The notes under the pieces: generated by a model
Told to the model about the DNA's origin: nothing
Database searches by the model: none
What the model saw: the letters and a program-made list of their open reading frames with translations, nothing else
From: Anaeramoeba flamelloides
Lineage: Eukaryota; Metamonada; Anaeramoebidae
Direction of reading: 5' to 3'
Assembly: GCA_027625915.1 (NCBI GenBank)
Contig: JANTQA010000051.1
Coordinates: 3,906,501-3,970,500, forward strand
Length of the DNA stretch: 64,000 bases
Made by a program: the position numbers and the translations under genes
Shown: positions 35,165 to 45,425 of the stretch, in pieces
Layout of the letters: every line of letters begins with the position of its first letter
How positions within the stretch are numbered: the stretch's first letter is position 1

Positions 35165-35830
35165 CCACACCCTAAATTATTTTTCATTTAGAAATAAACC
35201 GAAAATTTCAAAAATTTTCAGTTTATTACAAAAATTAAAAAAACTAACGGAAGTGTCCTTCGAGTGCCATAGAGTGCCTTTATTGTTTTTGAATTTAAGA
35301 AATATACGGAAAATTTCAGAAATTTTCCGTTTATTTCTTAAATTAAAAAAAAAACTATTGGTGCTTTTCTTTGAGTTTTCTATTTTATTGGTAAAGTTTT
35401 CTAGGTTTTTTTGGGGTTTTATATTTAATTTGTGAAGTGTTCTAGGTTTTTTTTCACTTTTTGAAATAAACAGAAAATTTTAATTAATGTTCGGTTTATT
35501 TCAAAAAGTAAAAAAAAACCTAATGAAAATCTATTGATTTTCACAAATAAACAGAAAACTCAAGAAAAGCTCATCGCGGTTTTCCAAAATTCAAAAGAAT
35601 TGAGTAAAATCCTTGATTTTTCTCGATTTTTTAAAATAATGGAAAACCTAAAGAAAGTGTCCGCAGAGTGCCCCGCTTTTCCAGAATTCAAAAAAATGGG
35701 GGGAAATCATAAATTTTACTCAATTCTTTGAATTCTGGAAAAGCTAATGGCAGTTTTTTTCACTTTTGGAAATAAACTGAAAATTTATAAAACTTTTTGG
35801 TTTATACAAAAAATTAAAAAAAACCTAACC
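35165..35830. repeat. 670-bp array of small hairpins without a LINE
   Basis: At least five successive palindromes: AAATAAACCGAAAATTT type at 35195-35230, GAAATATACGGAAAATTTC with inverse at 35298-35345, GAAATAAACAGAAAATT with inverse at 35463-35510, and two CCAGAATTC/CCAAAATTC type hairpins at 35580-35650 and 35678-35748. GTGCC runs (GAGTGCCATAGAGTGCC at 35260) and AACCTAA spacers separate them. No RT remnant was found beside it. Confidence 0.6.
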
Positions 35831-36569
35831 GAAAATAAAAAAAAAAATATTTTTTTCAATTTATATCAATAAATAATTCTTTAATAGTCAAAATAATTGG
35901 CTATCCATTTGAAAGATATTTATTAAATTTAAAATACTCTTAAAATATATGATTATAACCTCTTAACTGTAAAAAAAAAAATATTCAAATTATTTACTAT
36001 TAAATTAGAAAAAAATCTTTCTAGAACCTTGATAAATTGAATTTTCCAACTTTAATTGTAAAATATTCTCAAAATAATTTTTTTTCAAAGATCTTTTATC
36101 AACCAATAGTGTTTATTACAAGTTAGGTTATTAAAAAGTGAAAAATTAGCAAAGGAATGATTTTTTTTTCAAAAAAGTTTTTTCGTTATCGTGATGTACC
36201 ATTTTTTTTCTTCGCAAAATACCTACGAACACAAAAAAAAATAATAAATTAAATTGAACAATTTTGAAATAATCTTTAGTGTTATTACTTTAATTATCCC
36301 ACTCGTGATCAATTTTTCAGTAAAAAAAGAACTTTAAAAAATAAAAAATGATTTTTAAAACCTATATTTTTATTGGGCACTTAGATACCAATCTGTATTT
36401 TCTAAAACAGTAAATAATGATTTTTGAATTTGTTTTTAACTTGAGTTAAGTTCGTTTAATCAAGAAAAAGGCAAAATTATGATATTTTTTAAAGGTCAAA
36501 AAATAATAATAAAAAAAAAAAAAAAGTTAATGGATTGAAATACTTGATTCATCTCGTCGACTAACAAAT
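35831..36569. other. 3' flank of carrier-like gene, nothing recognised
   Basis: AT-rich spacer; no coding or repeat signature. Confidence 0.5.
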
Positions 36570-37603
36570 TTATTTATGAAATTTGGTGATAAGTTTTCTT
36601 AAAGCCATTTCGGAAGGCTTTAAATATCTGACTCCATTGGAATACATGGCAACTGTTAATCCTAAGGATGGTCCTGCAATCTTTGCAGCACATATGCTGT
36701 TTTTAAGGAACTTTTTAGGATTGGTTTTTTCTTTTGAAAATACTGCTCTGACTGACTGATCGATTTGCTTTGAGACCAGTGTTGCTTGTGCACCAGAAAC
36801 AGTTCCAAAAATAAAAGGCCTGAGTACACGTGTTTTTATTGGGCAGGTGCTATTGGGGAAGACATTACCGATCCATTTGCTATTCAACCAGAGAGATGTC
36901 TTGAAGGTCGAGATAAATAATGATTTGCTAAATGCTCTTGAAAAGTATCCATCAAAAAGTGAGGTAATTCCTTTGTTGCTGACTAGGTCAACTGCGGACG
37001 TGAATGTACAACTTACATCGGGATTGTTTTCTTTTCTTTTTTCGTGATGTTTAACAACATTGGTCTATTGTTTTTGTTGGTAGGCAGTTGTTTTTTTTTG
37101 TTGAAAAATAAGCAAAACAAAAGAGATGAAAATTTTTAAAAATCACTTTTTGAACAGTTTTTGTGTTTTGTTTGAAGAAAACCACAAAAAAAATGTAAAG
37201 GGTTTTTTTACTGGTTTTTTTTTCATGCAAAAAAAAAAAAAAAAATAAATAGGAAAAAAAAAAAAAAAGAAAAATAGAAAAAACGAAAAAAATTTACAAA
37301 GACTGAGTCGACAAGTGCATTAACAGTACCGATTGCAACGCCTGCGGTAACGCCAATTTTCCATGCTTCTTGTGGGTTATTGAATTCTTCCATCTTTTCT
37401 TTTACCTTTCCATCAATTTCTTCAAAAATTACATTTTGAACACCGCTATTAACAAAGTTATGATGAAGACCGCTGAGTGTTGGGACTACACCAGTTAAGG
37501 GAGAGGTTAACACAGATCTAATTGTAGCAACAGCTCCCCCTAAACCATAAAAATATGCATGTTTATAAAATGGGCAAGATTTTTCTTCTTTTTGTTGTGT
37601 CAT
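36570..37603 (-). CDS. Divergent mitochondrial-carrier-like membrane protein
   Basis: Two exons, 37603-37298 and 37064-36570, with a 233-bp GT-AG intron in phase 0 (donor GTAAAT, acceptor AATAG). The joined protein is about 266 aa and starts MTQQKEEKSC. Three glycine/alanine-rich hydrophobic repeats recall the SLC25 tripartite fold: YFYGLGGAVATIRSVLTSPL, WKIGVTAGVAIGTVNALVDS and FIFGTVSGAQATLVSKQIDQ. Between the second and third lies VSNKGITSLFDGYFSRAF, like the G-x-x-x-L(F)-x-G-x-x-x-R block of carriers. The classical PxDxxK/R motifs are degenerate (SPLTGV, ALVDSV, SKQIDQSVR). Carriers move metabolites across the inner organelle membrane; a hydrogenosome-related organelle would suit an anaerobic protist. 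Tim17-type proteins were considered and fit less well. Substrate unknown. Confidence 0.6.
37065..37297 (-). other. 233-bp intron of the carrier-like gene
   Basis: On the minus strand it begins GTAAAT after ...VDSVF and ends ACAATAG before TNVVKHHEKRK. It is strongly A/T-skewed, with long homopolymers (37220-37290). Both flanking exons stay open and in phase 0, which supports the call. Confidence 0.75.
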
Positions 37604-38099
37604 TGTCAAATGAAAATTATTAAATTTATTTCTTGAAAAAAATGAAAGGGCAAAGTTGAAGAATGGGGAAAGAAATAACAAAGAATTTGTCAAGACATTT
37701 GATAATGTACACTTCTGTTTTATTATTATTTGGGTTTTAATCCGATAATAAGATTCAAAATAATAATTTTCGATTTATTTTCTGTTTGGTAAATTTGAAA
37801 AAAGTTGAATTGTGTGGAATTAATCAGAGATTTTCAATGTGTTGACTGAAAGAAAACTTTAGAAAATTTTCATTGTATCTCTTAAGGGGTTAATAAACTG
37901 AAAAAAAATCTTCACATAAATTTAATCACAGAATCTTAAAAAAAATTTTACCTCATTTCAAATTGAGAAAACAAAACAAAAACCCAATTACTCCAAAAAT
38001 AAAACTTTCTTTTGAATTTATTTTCAGAAATGAATTATTGTTAAATAAAGCTTCTGATCCTTTTTTTTCATTTGTTTAAAAAGTACAAAAATCCCAACA

Positions 38100-38580
38100 T
38101 ACTGTAGTCAAAATAAAACCTGTAAAAAAAATTTAATGTGTGTTTCAAAATAAAAAGTGTGTTTTTTTGTTATAGAAAACCTATACATTAACCAATCATA
38201 GAAACCAATAATAAACCCCAAAAAAAATATGGTATTGGTTTCTTAAAGTTCTATTATTTAAAAAGAAATTCTAAAAATAAAGGATCAAATTTGCAAATTT
38301 ATCTCAAAAAATAGAGTTAATTTTTCAAAATTTTAATAAAAAAAAAAACAAAAAATTTCAAAAAAATTGAGAATATTATGGAAAATATACAACTTTTTGC
38401 ATGAATAATTTAAATTTTACTGAAAATAACCAGACCTTTACTTTCAAAATTGATTTGGGCTCAGGTATACTATTTGGTAGTAGATTGGATGTTAAATTGG
38501 TACAAGAATAAAAAAAAGCACGGATAATATTTTGAAACAAGGATTATAGTCGTTGTGCACGCATTATTTTGATCACTATA
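38100..38580. mobile_element. TIR element F, copy 1
   Basis: About 480 bp, found inverted at 60726-61209. Right end ATTATTTTGATCACTATA; the same end in copy 2 is TACAGTGATCAAAATAATTC, a sequence very like Tc1-type termini. Left end ACTGTAGTCAAAATAAAACC. No transposase frame remains. Confidence 0.65.
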
Positions 38581-38890
38581 TTTTTATATTATTCAAAAAA
38601 ATTATTTTCTTTGAAAGAAGAATGAAATCTTATTGTTTCTAAAACGAAATGTATCAAAATATGTTTTAAAAATAAAAAAAATAAAGTTCTAAAAGGACCC
38701 AGGATAAAAAATCTCTTTAATTTCAAAAAATTACAATAATTATTTTAAAAATTTATAAAATATAATTTTTTGATTCAAACATTCAAAATCAATTTTTTCT
38801 ATTTATTGAACAAAAAAAATTAAGAAAAAAAACCAAACAATCAAAGTAAAAATTCACCCAAAATGCTTTTTTAAAACCTGTGAAATTCAA

Positions 38891-38998
38891 CTCCACATGT
38901 ATAAAAACGATGTCTTCATATTTTAAGTTTTTTTTTTACTAAATTCGGCATTTTCTAAAAAACTTAAAATATCAAGACATCACTTTTTGTATATGTGT
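38891..38998. mobile_element. 108-bp palindromic insert within the big palindrome
   Basis: Arms CACATGTATAAAAACGATGT and the inverse (ACATCACTTTTTGTATATGTG), continuing ATATTTTAAGTTTTTT / AAAAAACTTAAAATAT. Absent from the matching place in the right arm (about 39485), where AATTCAAC runs straight into TAATAATC-type sequence. Confidence 0.75.
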
Positions 38999-39633
38999 TA
39001 AAATTAAAAGAAATACCTCTGTAATTTGATTATTTTTAATCAATAATGAATAAGCCAACCTTATTTTTTTTTTTTTGTGGGTTATTAACAATGCGAAGAT
39101 TAAAAGATATATTAAGAGAATTTACAATTATTTCTCAATTTTTTAAAAAAATTAAAAGAATTAAACTAATTCAAATTAATAATTCTAATAATAAAAAAAA
39201 AATAGATACTATCAAATAACTGATTTTAATACTAAGATTTCCTTGTTTATACTCTGAATATTTAATAATATGTATTATTTTTTTATTATTAGAATTATTA
39301 ATTTGAATTAGGTTTATATTTGTTTGAAAATCTTTAAAAAATTGGTAAATAATTGTAAAGTCTTATTATAACATTTAATCTTCGCATTTTTAATAACCCA
39401 CAAAAAAAAAAAATAAGATTGGGTTATTAATTATTGATTAAAAATAATCAAATTAAAAGGTATTTCTTAAGATTATTAGTTGAATTTTCCAGGTTTTAAA
39501 AAAGCAATATGGGTGAATTTTTAATTTGATTGTTTGGTTAGTTTTTCTTATACTTTTTTTGTTCAATAAATAGAAAAAAAAAATGATTTTAACTGTTCTT
39601 TGTATTAAAAAATTATATTTTTAAAAGTTTAAC

Positions 39634-40036
39634 CGTTTAGGAAAAAAAAGTTCAACAAGGTTTTTAATTAGGAACATTACTGAAAATGAAAAGTAAAACC
39701 AATTAAAAGAAGAAATCAATTAACTCCAAATAAAAATCAAATATATTATTTTCAATCAACCCAACAAATACAATTTAAATCTACTTTCTTATCGAAATTG
39801 TTAGTGTGGTTTTGGAGATCTCAAAAATAGTCAATTTTTTGAACAATATTTTTAATAATTGATCTATCAACGAAAAACCCATACTATAAGATAGTATTAA
39901 CAAAACTGTTATTGTGGCGAATACTTCGTTTTGTCTTTGTTAATTTATTTTATCTTTTTTTAATTGATCTTACTTTTAATTTTCAGGTTCTATTAATGTT
40001 CCCAATTAAAAACTTTGTTTCACTTTTTTTCCACAA
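39634..40036. mobile_element. TIR element family C, copy 3, inserted in the big palindrome
   Basis: About 403 bp, same orientation as copy 1. Ends TTAGGAAAAAAAAGTTCAAC and GTTTCACTTTTTTTCCAC. It interrupts sequence that is continuous in the left arm of the palindrome (TAATTATTTTAAAAATTTAT), so it is younger than the palindrome. Confidence 0.8.
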
Positions 40037-41026
40037 TCATAAAATAATTATTGTATTTTTTTTTGAAAATTAAATAGATTATTTATCCTAGGCCCTTTTA
40101 GAACTTTGTGGGTTTTATTTTGAAAGAATATTAGTGAACACTTTCCTTCTTCAAATAAATAAGATTTCATTCTTCTTCCAAAGAAAAGAATTTTTTTTTA
40201 AATAATTCAGAAACCTGTTAAATGTTGAACTTTTTCAAAAATGAGAAAAAAGGATCCAAGGCTTTGAAAAACAAGAACTCATTTCTGAAAATAACATTTA
40301 AAGTAAGTTTAATTTTTGGAGTAATCAGATTTTTACTTTGTTTTTCAATTTCGAGATTCGGTAAAATTGTTTTGGAATTACTATTATATTTACTAAAAGT
40401 TTTTTTAGTTTACTCGTCCCTTAAATAGTTATATTTTATTGTTTGTCAAGATCTGTTATGGTTATGATTTGAAAATAATTCAAAGTGAAGGACTTTTATT
40501 CCTAAAAACAGAAAATGAGATTAAAAACGATCCGAAAAAAATGTCAAAAACAATACCAAAAAATCACAAAGAAGAGTCAAAATAGATTAGTTTTGAAGAG
40601 TTCTTTTATCACTTTGGTTTGAAAAGCGAGTTCCCATTTTTCATCGGTTCTATTGTTCTTTTGATTTCTCTTCCTGTTAATCACTTTTTTTTTTAATTTA
40701 TTTGTTCGACAATTAAACTCGAAAATTGTATTTTGGTTTTATGGTGTAGTTGATCTTTTAAGTTTAATTATTTTCTGAAAAAAAGAAAAACTTGTAAAAA
40801 ACAAAAACATAAAAAAAAAAAAAAAAAAAGCAAACATCGCCTACAAAAAACAAAAATAAAAAAAAATAAAAAAAAAAATTTAAAACATCAGGTCTGTATG
40901 TGTATCACTTGTATTTGTTCTAAATGTATTTATTATTTTTTTTGTGTTTATCAAGGTTTGTAAAATAGGATCGAAAAAAAATAATAAAAAAAACATAATA
41001 AACCAAGTTTATTAAATGTTTAATGT

Positions 41027-41444
41027 TTATTTTTCTAATGATTGTGTTTTCATTTGTTGAACGATTTTAGCAAGTTCGTCTCTTTTCTTTCTTGCTCTTT
41101 TTTGTGTGCCTAGTCTTCGTTTACAGAATCTAAGTGCACGTTTTTCATAACCAAGTTTAAGCATTTCAATTGCTCTTTTTTCATATGGAGAAAATCCTGC
41201 AACTTCACGGATCAAATTTCTGACAAAGATTCTTTTTGTTCTTTTTCTCTTTTGGTTGTAATTGTTTTGGTGAATGAAATATTGTTTATTTTTGTTTTGT
41301 AGAATGTTATTTCAACAAAAAAAAAAAAAAAAAAAAAAGAATAATAAGTAAAACTAAAAAAAAAATCAAGTGATGGTGTTGTGTGTATCAACTTACAAAA
41401 TTTTTGTTAATTTTCTTTTTTCTTTTTTGGGTTTTTGGTGGCAT
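41027..41444 (-). CDS. RPL36: Large-subunit ribosomal protein eL36
   Basis: Two exons: 41444-41397 (MPPKTQKRKKKINKNF) and 41248-41027, giving about 89 aa. eL36 is a small basic protein of the 60S subunit. Exon 2 carries the family core: FVRNLIREVAGFSPYEKRAI, then KLGYEKRALRFCKRRLGTQK and RARKKRDELAKIV. These match the eukaryotic FVRxxIREVxGFxPYEKRAxELLK...KRALKFxKKRLGTxxRAKxKRxEL pattern. The donor GTAAGT is clear; the acceptor (CAAAAG at 41249-41254) is the only one compatible with frame, because an in-frame TGA lies upstream. The protein is about 10-15 residues shorter than usual and lacks the N-terminal GLNKGHKVTK-type segment. An alternative 5' exon cannot be excluded. Confidence 0.88.
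41249..41396 (-). other. 148-bp intron in eL36 gene
   Basis: Minus-strand GTAAGT donor, long T-tract in the middle, acceptor CCAAAAG. Phase 0. An intron directly after a very short first exon is common in ribosomal protein genes of protists. The acceptor is less certain than the donor. Confidence 0.7.
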
Positions 41445-41584
41445 TATTAGTAAAATTAAAAATGAAGAATAAAATGGAAAAAATGAAAATGTAAACGATC
41501 ATTTTGAATTATTTTACTGATATTGAACTTGAAAAAAGTGACAGAATTCTTCAGGAAATCAAAATTGTGATTGTATAAATAAGA

Positions 41585-42020
41585 AAGCAATTACTTTTGT
41601 CAAAATAACAAAGCTGAAAAGTTTCTGCCATGGTTCAGAATAAAATGCTTGTTTTTTTTTTTATCGAAGATCTAAAACCTAAAAAAAGCAAAGAAAACAA
41701 CAATAAGACAACACTGAAGTAAAGATGGAAGTGGTTTCTGAAAGTTCTATTATAAAAAAAGAAATTCAAAAAATAAATGATCAAATTTAAAAATGTATTA
41801 CAAAAAATAGAGAAAATTTCGAACTAATTGCATTCCCAATTAAAATTTACTTTTACTTCAAGGAGTTATGTTCAAAATTGATTTAACCTAGGTTATGTAT
41901 TGAGTTCTGAATTCGATGTTAGATTGGAATAAGAAAAAGAAAAAAACATCGATTTAATTTTGAAACATTGGTTATAGGCTTTGGGCACTGTTTCTTTGAT
42001 AAGTGTAAAATTTTTTTAGT
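41585..42020. repeat. Partial/diverged copy of element F
   Basis: Same orientation as 38100-38580: GGTTTCTGAAAGTTCTATTA, TTCAAAATTGATTTAACC and TTTGAAACATTGGTTATAG are shared. Ends eroded. It lies just upstream of the eL36 gene. Confidence 0.55.
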
Positions 42021-42189
42021 AATCTTCGCTGTTTGTAACATTCTAATAGGGCCCAGGTGTCTATCTTTTGATTGATTGATGAAGTTACTAAAAACCATAA
42101 AAAATATTAAAGTAAATCTCAAAAAACAAAAAAAAATAATCATATCTTGAAATTAAAAAAAGTAAGTAAAAAGTGTTTAATACTGTTAA

Positions 42190-42420
42190 TGGTAAAATAC
42201 TCTGAACTAAATTTTCATTCAGCTTTCCAAAAAATCAAATTCCAATAATTAAAATAAATCATCAAAGTACCCAATTCTAAAAGAGAAAATTACATACAGT
42301 CCGTTCCACTTTTAAGGATTAAGATAATTCGAAATTTTATACGATTTTAAAACCTTTTTTTGAGAAAGCTGAAAGAATATTTTATTAGTTTTATTTTGAA
42401 TCAAATAGTCTTACCAAACT
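42190..42420. mobile_element. MITE family G copy with an inserted half of family A
   Basis: Inverted ends AATTTTCATTCAGCTTTCCA (left) and the inverse of TTTCAGCTTTCTCAAAAAA (right, about 42355-42375). At 42294-42330 it is interrupted by TACAGTCCGTTCCACTTTTA, the end of a family A element. Confidence 0.55.
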
Positions 42421-42504
42421 TACTTTTAAAGCCATTTTTTTAAAATAAATTATTTCTTTTGTAAAAATTTTGATCTAGTTTTTTCATTATTAACAAGTTA
42501 ATAA

Positions 42505-42741
42505 ATACAATATACACCAAATTTCAAAATTAGGCACAATTTATTATTATTATTATTTTTTTTTATTTTTGATTTGTCGTTCAATAAATAAAATGATTTT
42601 ACTATATTTTTATTTATTAATCTATATAGTTTATTATCTCTAAACACTTTAGTAAAATACATTATTATTCAAAAAAAAAAAATAATTACAAAATTTTTTT
42701 CTGATAAAAATTCTACAACTATTTTTGAAATTAAACTTAAT
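42505..42741. repeat. Dispersed repeat H, copy 2
   Basis: Second copy of the repeat at 11918-12151, same orientation, roughly four fifths identical by eye. Followed by an (AT)n tract at about 42831-42862. Confidence 0.6.
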
Positions 42742-42828
42742 TTGAAAAACATATTTACTTATAAATTCAATGAAATGTAAAGAAAATATTAGTTTAATTT
42801 TCTTTTTTAAATATGATAATCGAACTTT

Positions 42829-42866
<38 letters not shown>

Positions 42867-43112
42867 CAGTAGAAATTCTCAAACCATATAATTTTACAAA
42901 GTACTTTTTTATTTTAATTAAGAAAAATTTTTTCTTCATATTGTCTCAAGTTCAGCTAAAAAAATTATATAACAAAAAATGAATAAAATTTTCTTTACAT
43001 TTCTATGATTTTATCACTATTTCCAAAAAATATCTATAATAATTAGTTTTAACACAAAAAAATATAATTTTTGATGGAAAGTAGATTTAAAAAGACATTT
43101 TTTATTTATTTT

Positions 43113-43296
43113 TACAGTCAGTTTCACTTTTAACAAAATTTAAGTTACAAAAAAAATCTCAAATTAAGGCACAAAATTCAGATTCTAGTAAAATAAATTG
43201 TAAAAAAAAAAATTCCAAAATTTGTGCCTTAATTTAAGTGTTTTTTTGTGCTTTAAATTTCGTTGAAAAGTTGTTATTAAAAGTGAAGCTGGCTAT
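43113..43296. mobile_element. MITE family A copy, diverged
   Basis: TACAGTCAGTTTCACTTTTA at the left, degenerate AAGTGAAGCTGGCTATG at the right, with internal AAATTAAGGCACAAAATTC arms. Slightly shorter than the full copies because of a loss in the left arm. Confidence 0.75.
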
Positions 43297-43474
43297 GTGT
43301 ATCTGTGAAAAAAGGTAAATGATCAAAAAAACATTAAACATAATTTTTATTGGGGGTATTACTCAAAGATAATGTGAAAATTATGATAAATTAATTAAAA
43401 ATAATAATTGTTAAAGTAGAAAATAGTGTTTATTCAAACAGATATACAGTTTGTACAAATATTAACTTTATGTA

Positions 43475-43675
43475 TACAGTCAATTCCACTTTTAAGGAAC
43501 AAACTTGCTACGAAATTTAAAGCACAAAAAAACACTTAAATTAAGGCACAAATTTTGGAATTTTTTTTTTTACAATTTATTTTACTAGAATCTGAATTTT
43601 GTGCCTTAATTTGAGATTTTTTTTTTGCCTTAAATTCCGTAGCAAGTTTGTCTCTTAAAAGTGGAACTGACTATA
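43475..43675. mobile_element. MITE family A, near-complete copy
   Basis: 201 bp, TACAGTCAATTCCACTTTTA ... AAGTGGAACTGACTATA; TA on both sides. Only 180 bp from the preceding copy, with near-identical internal arms around a T-rich loop (TTTTACAATTTATTTTACTA). Confidence 0.85.
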
Positions 43676-45425
43676 GTGATTGTTTTTACATCGATAATTG
43701 AAATTTTGATTAAAACATTAACGATTTTTGAGTCATTCAAGAGAACTGACACGATTTTATTAATAAGAGATATTTAAATTATAAGTATTAATATTTCTTC
43801 TGAATAATATAATGAAATATTTTAATAATGATAATTATCTGATTTGTTTATTTTATTAATATTTTCTAATTCATAATTTTTCCAATTAGAAATCATGGTT
43901 CATTTTTTTTTTTTTTCATTTTTTAATTGTTTTCTAAAATGGTAGAAAAATAAATAAAAAATAAATCAAATATAAGAATAAAAAAAAAAAAAAAAAAAAA
44001 ACAAAAAAAAGACAAAAAAAAGATAAAAGAATAAAAAAAAATTGAGAAAAAAATCCGAATTTCTAAAATGATTCAATTTTTTGAATTCTACAAATCTCTA
44101 AAATAAAATTTTCAATCAAAATATTCAAAATATTACAATAGAAATCGGATTTCTTTGTATTTTTCCACTCATTTTTAGTCCCCTTTAATAATTTTTTTTT
44201 TTTTTTTGATTCCTAAGAATTAAAAAAGAATATTATATATTTGTTATTAATATATCTATTAAAAAAAGTATAAAGAATTTTTTAATTCCATTTCTGTATA
44301 TAATTTCTTTTTCTTATGAGGAACAAACAAAAAAATCAATACTCTCAAAAATTTCATTAAAATTTAAAATGTGATTAGAAAAAAACTTCAATATTAATGT
44401 ATAATTAGTAATCATGGAATTCTATCAAATGATTTCCCAAAAGTTATTTGTTAATTATTGATTATTTTTATTTGTAATTAAGTGAATAATAACCCCCTAA
44501 ACTATTTTACAGTCTGATCAACAGAGTTATAATAGGTGAATAATATATTTTTAAATGTTATTTCTAGATTTTAGAAGAAAAAAATTATTTTGGAATTTTC
44601 ATAAATAAAACACAAGGGTAAATAAGGATTATTGTAAAAAATGGTGATTTTGTAATTTTAGAGATAAATAAATATACTCCTGCATATATCCAAATTTTAA
44701 CAATAATAAACGAAATATTCAGTTTTGATTTTTGAGCTTTAAAGGGTTTTTAACTCAAGAATCTTTTTAAGAATACCAATACTTTCAATTTCTAAAAAAA
44801 ATCCTTTTTAAACAAAAATAGAAATATTGGTGTTCACCAAACAATTTTTTTATTGAAATAAATTTTTATTTAATATTATTACCATTAAATAATTGATTTA
44901 ATATTGCTAAATTTTAAATAACTGCTTGGACCTATTTCTTTATCTTAAAAATTGTAAAAACTCTATTTTTTACAACATTCCTTATTTACACTTGTGCATT
45001 GGGTGGTGAATTAGATATTTTGTTGATAACAACTAAAAAAAAAGTATGTTTATTATTTTGAAACCAGCATTAAATACTTTGACATGATTTTTTTTTTGTT
45101 TGATTTAACACTGTTTTTATAAAAAATATTAAAAATAATTTAAGATCAATTATAAATTGTTATAAAATGATTAAAATAAAGAAAGTAGATTGGTAAATAT
45201 TCTAAAAAAAATAAACTACGAATAAAACCTTTTTTATTTGATATATATGGATATATAGATATATAGATAGATAGATAGATATATAAGATTACAAGAAATT
45301 AATTAATAATTTCTCCAAAATTTCGAATATTATACAAAATTTGTAAATATTTAAAAGGGTTAATAATGAAAAACTAAGAATTATAAACATTAGAAAAAAA
45401 GACAAAAAAATAAAGAATTAAAATT
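43676..45425. other. Intergenic, nothing recognised
   Basis: Long A- and T-runs and one GATA/TA microsatellite near 45250. It forms the 3' flank of the hypothetical 630-aa gene. Confidence 0.5.

Larger units (their letters stand above)
38598..40205. repeat. Giant palindrome with two nested insertions
   Basis: Left arm 38598-39216, right arm 39258-40205, about 40 bp apart. The innermost arms are nearly identical (CTAATTCAAATTAATAATTC and its inverse). Further out, GGGTTATTAACAATGCGAAG pairs with its inverse at 39384-39403, and AGTTCTAAAAGGACCCAGGA pairs with TCCTAGGCCCTTTTAGAACT. The right arm is longer because a family C element sits at 39634-40036. The left arm has its own 108-bp palindrome at 38891-38998. 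No coding capacity. Confidence 0.85.

Noticed and set aside
36570-37603. Assignment as Tim17/22/23 family
   Set aside because: Glycine-rich helices alone suggest it, but the three repeats and the loop G-LF-G-R pattern fit a carrier better.
40222-40428. 68-codon plus-strand frame just outside the giant palindrome
   Set aside because: Lys/Leu/Phe-rich with no recognisable motif and no supporting context.
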